DNA from: Leptolyngbya sp. FACHB-321
GTDB taxonomy: Bacteria; Cyanobacteriota; Cyanobacteriia; Leptolyngbyales; Leptolyngbyaceae
Assembly (NCBI RefSeq): GCF_014695975.1
Contig: NZ_JACJPI010000074.1
Span: 124,001 to 188,000, forward strand
Direction of reading: 5' to 3'
Length of the DNA: 64,000 nucleotides
Position numbers and translations under genes: made by a program. The notes beneath the pieces are model-generated. The model searched no databases and was not told the origin of the DNA. It worked only from the letters and a program-made list of their open reading frames with translations. Of the stretch, positions 17,768-25,800 are shown one piece after another. Each line of letters begins with the position of its first letter. The first letter of the stretch is position 1.

Positions 17768-18970
17768 ATGCCAATTTTCGGACTTGTATGGGTTGCCTCG
17801 TGGGTTGGTTGCTTTTTTTCGTCTAGCCAAGACCTCTTACGAGCGCCTGCTGCTTTAGCCCGTGTTCTACCACTTCAAGCCGTTTACAGGGTAAGTGGTG
17901 CTCGTGACGAACGATCAGTTGCTGCCAGCCGCGATCAGGTCATCTCCGTGCTGCCCTCGCAGCAAGTGCAACCATTTGGCTCCATGATGCCAACTGTGCC
18001 TCAGGCTCAAGCCCTTTCTTTAGCGCTGGCGTTTGATGCCAGTAGTATTCTGTCAGCCCCAGTTGATTTTCTAGGCGCGTTTAAGAACCTCTTCTCAAGC
18101 TTTCAGAAATTTACAGCGTCTCGCTCTACTCCACCTGTCGTTGTGGTTCAGGCAGAACCTAAGAGAGAGACCAAAACGAGCATTAAGCAGGTCAGCTCTG
18201 GGCTAGGCTTTGGTCACTGTCTGTCGATCGCTCAACGTAATGCCAAAGGTGGTACAAACCCCCGCCTTAAGCATCAGACCAAAAGCCTGTTTCAGGTCAA
18301 GATTAAAGACTCTATTGTTGGCTCTGTCTTTAGTCAACGGCAGGCAAAGCAACTTGCTAATCACCTTGAGCAGGCTTTGGACAGTGCCACTGCAAGTGAG
18401 GCTAAAGTCCCCTTTGACCAGTTGCAGCCTGGTTTAATCAATGGTGTGCCTGGTGGAAAATTGGGCGATCGCATATTGTTTACTGTGGATCAGCAGATGG
18501 CTAACCAGTGGGACTGTCACCCCGAAGTTTTAGCAATTCAGTGGGTTAACGCTTTGCGAACAGCGTTAGCCGAGCCGCCTCTGGCACTTGCCGACGCGCA
18601 GGCAAAAATGCGTGGCTTGCAAGCAACTGGGGAGCGATTGGAAGGTATTGCCTCCTGGTATGGTCCCTATTTTCATGGGCGGCAAACAGCGACAGGCGAA
18701 CGGTTTAACCAAAATGACTTCACCGCCGCTCATCCATCGCTGCCCTTTGATACCTATCTGAAAGTAACCAACCGCAACAATGGAAAAGCTGTCATTGTAC
18801 GAGTCAACGATCGCGGTCCTTACTTTGACAACCGTACGTTGGACCTGTCTCGGGAAGCTGCTCGGTCTCTGGATAGCGAAACTAATGGTGTTGTACCAGT
18901 AGAAGCTGAAATCATGCAGCCCGCCACGTCAACTGCTGACCTAAGTAAGTCGATCGCTCGCAGGCTATAG
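17768..18970 (+). CDS. rlpA: RlpA-like septal ring lytic transglycosylase
   Basis: The 400-residue protein ends in a double-psi beta-barrel of the RlpA family: EGIASWYGPYFHGRQTATGE, then AHPSLPFDTYLKVTN, then VRVNDRGPYFDNRTLDLS, which carries the catalytic Asp. RlpA cleaves naked glycan strands of peptidoglycan. The first 20 residues are hydrophobic, which suggests export, but a clean signal peptidase site is not seen. The middle (about 100-285) is low in recognisable features and may be a cyanobacterial extension. Its last codons overlap the convergent Crp/Fnr gene by 6 bases. Confidence 0.88.
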   Translation: MPIFGLVWVASWVGCFFSSSQDLLRAPAALARVLPLQAVYRVSGARDERSVAASRDQVISVLPSQQVQPFGSMMPTVPQAQALSLALAFDASSILSAPVDFLGAFKNLFSSFQKFTASRSTPPVVVVQAEPKRETKTSIKQVSSGLGFGHCLSIAQRNAKGGTNPRLKHQTKSLFQVKIKDSIVGSVFSQRQAKQLANHLEQALDSATASEAKVPFDQLQPGLINGVPGGKLGDRILFTVDQQMANQWDCHPEVLAIQWVNALRTALAEPPLALADAQAKMRGLQATGERLEGIASWYGPYFHGRQTATGERFNQNDFTAAHPSLPFDTYLKVTNRNNGKAVIVRVNDRGPYFDNRTLDLSREAARSLDSETNGVVPVEAEIMQPATSTADLSKSIARRL

Positions 18971-19597
18971 CGTTGCGCTGAGCGGCAAAATAATATGGCG
19001 GTTTGCATCAATGATCAGCCGCCCTTCGCTACGAAGCTGACCCAGTAGCCGAGTGACAGTGACGCGAGTGGTACCGATGGCACTTGCTAGGTGTTGATGG
19101 GTTAGCCGTACGCTGAGGCGAGTGCCACCAGCAACTGGCTGCCCGACTTCCATTTGTAGCAACAGCAGCAATTGCCGTAGCCGATCTTCCACCCGTCGAT
19201 AGCCTGCCATTGCTAGCATTGCTTCGGTTTGCCGCAGTCGGCGTACTGTATGACGACCCACTTCTTGAGCTAGTATGGGGGATTGATCGATTTCGGTGAT
19301 CGTCAGACCCATGACATCAACATCTGACAGCGCTGTTGCTTGGTAGGGATAAATGAGCGTTAGCGGCAATCCGAACGGCATAGAAGGACCTGCTAACCCT
19401 AGCAAGGCATCGTCACCATTTTGATACAGGGTACTAAGCTGCACTACACCCCGGCAGACAACCCACACATCCTGAGGATTCATGGGAACTGTTTGTCCGG
19501 CTCGGAAGGAACTCAGGCTTCGCCCTTGATAGAGTTCTTCCAGAAAATGACGCAGATCAGGCTGAACAGCATCTCTAGAAGCGTAGGCTTGCAGCAT
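18965..19597 (-). CDS. Crp/Fnr family transcriptional regulator
   Basis: This 210-residue regulator has an N-terminal cyclic-nucleotide-like beta barrel (FRAGQTVPMNPQDVWVVCRG, PFGLPLTL) and a C-terminal winged helix-turn-helix with LTHQHLASAIGTTRVTVTRLLGQL as recognition region. The barrel lacks the usual cAMP phosphate-binding signature, so the effector is unknown, as in NtcA-like proteins. The ATG at 19597 is preferred over a GTG at 19627. It is convergent with and overlaps rlpA. Confidence 0.85.
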   Translation of the reverse strand: MLQAYASRDAVQPDLRHFLEELYQGRSLSSFRAGQTVPMNPQDVWVVCRGVVQLSTLYQNGDDALLGLAGPSMPFGLPLTLIYPYQATALSDVDVMGLTITEIDQSPILAQEVGRHTVRRLRQTEAMLAMAGYRRVEDRLRQLLLLLQMEVGQPVAGGTRLSVRLTHQHLASAIGTTRVTVTRLLGQLRSEGRLIIDANRHIILPLSATL

Positions 19598-19807
19598 AGA
19601 GCTTATAAATGTGATGAGGAGCACCACAAGCCTAGAACCTGTATTTCAAGGGAAGTTAATTAGAAGGTTGGCTTTAGGTTAAGTTTTGCTGATGGGGCAC
19701 GATTGCCAGCAGCCCATAGCGTAATGAAGCTGACACTGTTACAGACCTACTCCTCACTCCGTTCGGTTGAGCGCTTACGTCGAAGCCCTAGTCCCTATCT
19801 CCATTCC

Positions 19808-20290
19808 TTACTCCCTTTCCTTCCACGCATCAATCAACTCATCCATTGACAGACCCAAAATGCGTGCCAACGGGTTAAGTTGGTTATTCTCAATATCTTC
19901 GTTTCGATAAATCGCTTGTAGCTCAGCGCGGGACAGTCGAAACGTATCGCAGAACTTGGCAAACTCCTCATCGTTTAAGTCCAAGTCTTCCTGGCGTTGT
20001 TTTAATAACAGAGCGACTAAAGCCGTACCACTTGTGGGGCTTACTGCTTTAGCCATGTACTGCTGCACTAGCTCGCCAACACCCATTGCACTACCACCCG
20101 ATCGTGCTGTCAAGTCATAGCAAGCCAACTCTAGCGCTTTATACAACTGTTCTCCCTCAGTCAACTGTTTCACGATATAACGAGCATAGGCTGGCTGGCA
20201 AAAGCCAACCACCTTACCCTTATGCGTCAGAGGAATGAAAGATTCATGGTCATTAAAAGCCCAGGACGACGGCTGTGGTGTCTTCGCCAT
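19808..20290 (-). CDS. Conserved hypothetical protein
   Basis: I do not recognise this 160-residue protein. It is soluble and mostly helical. The N-terminal part carries FIPLTHKGKVVGFCQPAYARYIV and the C-terminal part is acidic with NPLARILGLSMDELIDAW, which could be a helix-turn-helix-like or protein-binding module. The ATG at 20290 has a GGAG ribosome site 8 bases upstream; the longer frame from 20335 is rejected. It lies 96 bases downstream of the aminotransferase gene on the same strand and could share its transcript. Confidence 0.7.
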   Translation of the reverse strand: MAKTPQPSSWAFNDHESFIPLTHKGKVVGFCQPAYARYIVKQLTEGEQLYKALELACYDLTARSGGSAMGVGELVQQYMAKAVSPTSGTALVALLLKQRQEDLDLNDEEFAKFCDTFRLSRAELQAIYRNEDIENNQLNPLARILGLSMDELIDAWKERE

Positions 20291-20386
20291 GTAATTCTCC
20301 GAGAAGCATAAAGGATGATAAATGGTGAGTGGCACTCATTGAGCCATTTTATTGCTTCACCCACTATTTATTCATCCTTCACCGAA

Positions 20387-21715
20387 TTACGGTAGCGCTT
20401 TAAGCACTTTTGTAAGCTGTTCAATCAGTTGATCAATGTGGCTTGTCTCGATCGTGAGTGGTGGCGACAGGGCAATAATATCGCCGGTTGTGCGGATCAA
20501 CAACCCTTGCTCAAAGCAGTTGACGAGGCATTCGTAGCCACGGGCACCGGGAGTGCCAGACGATGCCAATTCAACACCAGCGACCAAACCCATATTGCGA
20601 ACATCAATCACGTGGGGTAAGCCTTTAAGCGAATGAACAGCGTTTTCCCACTCGCTAGAGAGCCGACGGGCGCGATCGAACAAGCCCTCTTTTTCGTAGA
20701 TGTCCAGTGTCGCTTCAGCAGCAGCACAGGCAACAGGATGACCAGAGTAGGTGTAGCCGTGGAAGAGTTCGATCGCGCTGTCGGGTCCATGCATAAAGGC
20801 ATCATGAATGCCCTGCCGTGCAAACACTGCACCCATCGGGACGGTGCCATTGGTAATGCCTTTTGCTACCGTCACCAGATCGGGCATCACGCCAAAATGC
20901 TCGGTTGCAAAGCCCGAACCCAAGCGCCCAAAGCCCGTAATTACTTCATCAAAAATCAACAGAATACCGTATTTGTCGCAGATGGCTCGCAAGCGTTCGA
21001 GATAACCTTTGGGGGGCACTAGCACTCCTGTTGAGCCAGCCAGCGGTTCGACAATCACAGCGGCGATCGTGGAGGCATCATGCAGCGTTACAATGCGTTC
21101 CAGTTCATCTGCCAAATGTGCGCCCCACTCAGGCTGACCACGAGTAAACGCGTTGTGTTCCAGATTATGCGTGTGCGGCAAGTGATCCACACCAGGAATC
21201 AGGCTACCAAAAAACCTACGGTTGGGTGCAATACCACCCACTGAGATACCACCAAAACCAACGCCATGATAGCCACGCTCTCGCCCAATCAACCGGGTAC
21301 GCGCGCCTTCTCCCCGCACACGATGGTACGCCAGCGCTATTTTGAGGGCAGTATCTACCGACTCAGAACCAGAATTGGTAAAAAAGACGTGGTTTAGATC
21401 GCCCGGAAGCATTTTAACCAGTCGATCGGCAAGGGCAAAAGGACCTGGATGCCCCATCTGAAACGTCGGTGCAAAATCCAGTTCCATCACTTGGGCGTGT
21501 ACGGCTGCCGCAATCTCTTCGCGACCATGCCCTGCATTGACGCACCACAAGCCAGCAGTGCCATCCAACACTTCACGCCCATCGACTGTTGTGTAATACA
21601 TCCCTTTTGCTGCCGCCATCAATCGGGGCTTGGCTTTGAACTGCCGATTGGCGGTAAAGGGCATCCAAAACGCATCAAGGGATGCAGGGTGAGTGGTCGG
21701 TTGCTCTGGTTGCAT
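20387..21715 (-). CDS. Omega-amino acid:pyruvate aminotransferase (class III)
   Basis: A 442-residue PLP enzyme of the class III aminotransferases, closest in pattern to beta-alanine/omega-amino acid:pyruvate transaminase. It shows FWMPFTANRQFK at the start, FFTNSGSESVDTALKIA (cofactor phosphate site), RERGYHGVGFGGISVGG, LLIFDEVITGFGR (Asp to PLP nitrogen) and LVTVAKGITNG with the PLP lysine near residue 285. It would move an amino group from beta-alanine or a related amine to pyruvate. No linked catabolic genes help to fix the substrate. Confidence 0.9.
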   Translation of the reverse strand: MQPEQPTTHPASLDAFWMPFTANRQFKAKPRLMAAAKGMYYTTVDGREVLDGTAGLWCVNAGHGREEIAAAVHAQVMELDFAPTFQMGHPGPFALADRLVKMLPGDLNHVFFTNSGSESVDTALKIALAYHRVRGEGARTRLIGRERGYHGVGFGGISVGGIAPNRRFFGSLIPGVDHLPHTHNLEHNAFTRGQPEWGAHLADELERIVTLHDASTIAAVIVEPLAGSTGVLVPPKGYLERLRAICDKYGILLIFDEVITGFGRLGSGFATEHFGVMPDLVTVAKGITNGTVPMGAVFARQGIHDAFMHGPDSAIELFHGYTYSGHPVACAAAEATLDIYEKEGLFDRARRLSSEWENAVHSLKGLPHVIDVRNMGLVAGVELASSGTPGARGYECLVNCFEQGLLIRTTGDIIALSPPLTIETSHIDQLIEQLTKVLKALP

Positions 21716-21858
21716 AGCGGTAACTAAGGGCGATCGGCTTCCATCAGCTTACCTTGGAAGCAGCCATCCAATTAGGTGAGCGATCGTTGGCTTCTGTCCA
21801 CCTTCAGCCTACGCTTCAAGAAGCAAGCCACAGCTTGAAAGCGCACGCTGGCAGTTTG

Positions 21859-22050
21859 CTAGTGATAGAACGCTGCGAACGCAAAGGCAGCTAGTAACGG
21901 TATAAGGATGGGTACTGTGACGACAAGCCCCCATTTACCCAGCCGAATGGGTTGACCGTCTGCCTTCATGAGAGCAATCACAGCCGCTCCTCCCATGACG
22001 ACCCAGAGCAAGCCAAAGGCAAGAAAAATAGCGTAAGTAGAATCTTCCAT
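21859..22050 (-). CDS. Small two-span membrane protein
   Basis: This 63-residue protein consists of two hydrophobic spans (about residues 7-28 and 40-60) joined by a short polar loop (KADGQPIRLGKWG). I do not recognise the family. Start ATG at 22050 is preceded by an AAGAAG stretch. It is short but the composition and clean hydrophobic pattern support a real gene. Confidence 0.6.
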   Translation of the reverse strand: MEDSTYAIFLAFGLLWVVMGGAAVIALMKADGQPIRLGKWGLVVTVPILIPLLAAFAFAAFYH

Positions 22051-22605
22051 CTTCTTGTTTTAGCGCATGAGTAGAATTATCACTAGCATAAATTTATGCA
22101 AGAGGGAAAGGTTCAATATTGGCGATCGCCTTCTTAATTGCAGCACCCATCAGGATAAGTGATCAGTTGCTTCGTTGGCTTGGCAGTTACTAAGAGCGAT
22201 CGCGTTTCAACCGATGGCATTAAGTTTCAAAAGATAAACTTTGATTTCAACCCTAGAAATCACAATAGAAGGGGAGTATTCTAAAAACAAGAAGCAAAGA
22301 AAGGAGGCTTCTTAATTCAAAATAAATGGTTCAGCTTACGTTAAACAGGAGGTTTTTATCGTTTTAACGTCTGAATCGATCTCGTCAATATGTGCAGCAT
22401 TCAACCAGGTTGTTGATACCTCTTCATCTGCAACATCGAGAGTAATGCAATAGATACCTAAATACCCAAAAACAACTCAACGACGGTATCGCAGCAGCTC
22501 TAATTATGATCGTCATAAGCGAGGAGATCCCTCATCTTAGCCGTTCTAAGTGCTGTACAACCTTTAATTTGTTGCTTTTGATCCATTGATTGAAAGCCTA
22601 GATAG

Positions 22606-22633
22606 CCCCGACTATAGCAATATATGGTCGGGG
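22606..22633. terminator. Hairpin, possible terminator
   Basis: The stem CCCCGAC / GTCGGGG encloses an AT-rich loop and is followed on the plus strand by TTACCTTTTG. It may end an unrecognised transcript in this gap, or be a small RNA element. Confidence 0.4.
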
Positions 22634-22825
22634 TTACCTTTTGTTTGTGTTGCGCTGCATCCTCGAACCACGATCGCAGACGTAACCTCTAACTCAGTGC
22701 CAACGCTTTGCAACCATCCGCTGCAAAAACTTCGTTCTAAGGGTGCGATCGCTCAATCTGATGAAATTAGGATTGCTTCATCATTTGCAGAAGCCTCGTC
22801 GCAGAAACGTACGAAAATCTCAAAA

Positions 22826-22853
22826 TGGAGCGGCGGTGAATGCATTGCCGCTC
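22826..22853 (-). terminator. Terminator of the alpha-2-macroglobulin gene
   Basis: A stem TGGAGCGGC / GCCGCTCCA lies 33 bases beyond the stop of the minus-strand macroglobulin gene and is followed on that strand by ATTTTGAGATTTT. Confidence 0.7.
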
Positions 22854-22885
22854 CACAATTAGGTTGAAGCATCAACTCAAGCGGT

Positions 22886-25800
22886 TTACTTCTCCGTCAC
22901 GACAAGGCTTGAGGAAGCTGATCGCCCGAATTCTTCTGGGGCGTATTGCAGATGTGCCTCAGCACCAGGATAGACGAACGTGCCGGGCGTCACGGAGCGC
23001 ACTAGATAATGCAGGGTGTACACGCCTGGATCAAGCTTATCACCAAAGGCAACCACGCGATCGTGGTAAATCGTTTGATAGGCAAGCTGCCAGCTATCAC
23101 CTTGTGACTGGAAGTAGGGTGTCGTTGTCTGGAAACTGTCATCCACCGCTTCAAAGCCTGCAGGTAGCGGATCAGTGACGACCACATGATCCACTGAATG
23201 ATCGGCAATGATCTCTAGCCCAATGTCGTAGACTTGCCCCACTGGAACAGTCAGTGGTTCTGGTGCATAAAGCCCGGTTTTGTATACCACTTTGTCTTCG
23301 TTGGCAGGACGAATAGTGCGGGTGATTCTTAACCCGTTAAGTTTACCGGGTTGGTTGCCCTGTAGACGATAGCGGTAGGCAACAAGGTAATGCAGAGTGC
23401 CCTGGCCCGTCTTAGTGAGGATCAGGTCATTGCGATCGCGCGGTAACGCAGCCATTTCTACTTTTTCGGTCGTGCTGGGAGTACGGTAGCCTGAAAATTT
23501 AGCAGTGGCGATCGGTTTACCCGCAAGTGCAGCGGTAGCTTCAAACGTGGGTGGTGTCGGTTGGAGTTGGCTATATGCCACCAGAGCCGTGAGCGCTTCG
23601 GCGTTATCGTGGGTGCTTTGCCAGGTGCCGTTACGCCGCTGAGATAGTAGCCCTTGCAGGAGTCGATCGGTGTCCTCAGCTTTAGCTTTTTGAGCGACAA
23701 AGAGCCGTAATGCCTGAGCCTGAGCCGTTGTAGGAGAGTTGAGCCAGCGCCAGTTAGACGGCAAGTTGACGGTGGCGTTACGTCCCGTTTGGTAAATCGT
23801 TTCCTGAAGCTGATTCACCATGGTGGTGGCTTCTTGCTGCCAGTCGGGAAACTGAGACAGATACCGCGCTAGCTTGATCTGGCTAACGGGGTCAAACTGG
23901 CTCCGCTGGCTGTAGAGGTCAGCAAGGAAGTCGTTGCGTCGATCGCCCAGGTCTGCAAGAGCAATCAACGTTTCCAGACGAACCTGATTTTTGCACAACG
24001 CTTGTTTGCAGAAATCGTACTGTCCGGGGTCGGCAAGAAGCTTCTTGAGATAGGCGGTGAGAGGGGAGAGGAGTGAGGGGGAAGGAGTGAGGGGAGAGGA
24101 GTCAGTTTTACTAAAGGCACGATCAGCAAGGGCGATCGCTTGGGCAGCGTGGGGAGTGATAAACGGATCAGAGGTCTCCTGTCCAGGGTAGGCGGCGAAA
24201 CCGCCATCGGGTTTTTGGAGGGTTTGCAGGCGATCGAGCGCTTGGGTTGCCTGCTGAGTGGGGTTAAAGCTGGCAAAGGTTTGCCCATAGGTTTGGGTAA
24301 GAGTTTGCAGGTTGGCGGCGATCGCGAGCTGACTGGCAGCAGGCTCCAAGAAGGGTAGGTTGGTTTCGTCTAGCACTTGCCTTGCGGGAGCAACCAGGGT
24401 GGGAATCAAACTGCTGGCAAGGGAAATGTCCAGTCCACCTGCATCAGGCGCTACATTTTTATCTACGTTCAGGGGAATGGTCGCGCGATCAGTCGTGGTG
24501 CCTGCTTCCACCACTTGTTCGGTTACGTCTAGCGGCTTCACGTCTAGCGGCAGTTCAAAGACATCGGTGGCGCTGCCAAGCTGAGTAGTGAATTTCACCA
24601 TTGCTTCGCCTGCTGACTGCACGACAACTGGAAAACGATACGCCTTCGTGCCAGCTTCCACCTGCGCTTGCTGCTGTCCTGAGTTATCTAGCTTGAGCGG
24701 CTCGGTAACGGTGCCATTTACTGACAGGTTACCGTTTTGTCCCGTGTTGTTGGTGACAGAAACGCCTGCCTGAAAGCGATCGCCCGGTCGAGCAAACTGT
24801 GGCAGCAAGGGATTTGCTAGCAGCGGTTTAGTCGTCACAAAGGTGGCATCGCCGTTGCCAAAATGCATATTCTCATCGGTAGCGACTGCCATCACGCGCC
24901 AGGTGGTCAGGTCATCCGGCAGCTTGAATTTGACTATAGCGTTGCCGATCGCATCTGTTTTCACCGAGCCGTTGTAGTATGCCAGCGCTTTGAAGTTGGT
25001 GCGAATTCGCGTATTGCCAGCGCCTGCCGACGAACCACCGCCATAGCCCCAGCCTTTTTGTAAGGGCGATGCCTGTGGTTGCAGCACTACGTCGGGTCGA
25101 TTGTCGCTCAAGCGGACTGAGACGGGTTGTTCCGCATAGACGGTCTTCACCAGATCAGGCGGACGGTAGCCGGTCAGTTGCAGAACGGCTTCATTCACGA
25201 CCATCAGTGTGACTTGCCCTTTCGCCGGTTGGTCTTGTGCAGAGACTCGTACCTGCACCGTTTGTTCGTCTCCCGGCTGCAATGAGGGCGCAACGGTAGC
25301 TTCTACCTTCAAATACTGAGGAGCAAGGCTCGTTTCAAAGGGTGCGAAGCCAATGCGAACGAGTTGATCCAGGCTACCAGGTTCCACCTGTTCTAACGGT
25401 TTGCCCTGACGCACCAGCACAGCTTCGATCGCTGCATTGGGCAGCATTTCGGGTGTCACCTGAAACTGCACTTTAGGCGCACCACCCTGTACTTTTGTCA
25501 GTGTTTTGTAAAGGGTGTTGTGGCGCACGACAGCAAAGTAAAGTTCACCATCGGCATAGGGCGACTGGATCAGCGCTGTAGCCGTTTCGCCGACTTGGTA
25601 CTGCTTTTTGTCAAGCTTGATTTCAAGTCGATTGTTGCGGTAGCGGTTGCCCCATGCAGCCGCATCCCCCGTTGCCCAAAGCTGTACTTCGGTAGCGCTG
25701 ACCACGTTACTGCCTGCAAACGTTGCCTGTAGGCGATAAGCACCAGCGGTAGTAGGCTTGAGGGTTGCACCTTTCGGACTGACATCAGACTGGATATCCG

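Larger units (their letters stand above)
22051..22885. other. Long intergenic stretch with hairpins
   Basis: About 830 bases with no gene I can support. A 7-bp hairpin (AAGAAGC / GCTTCTT, 22289-22313) hides an AAAGGAGG string in its loop. A second AGGAGG at about 22347 is followed by an open 32-codon frame that lacks a normal start codon. Two further hairpins at 22606-22633 and 22826-22853 are listed separately. A 93-codon plus-strand frame at 22586-22867 runs across both hairpins and is not considered coding. Confidence 0.4.

Noticed and set aside
22586-22867. 93-codon plus-strand frame
   Set aside because: It spans two hairpins including the macroglobulin terminator and has no family-like features.
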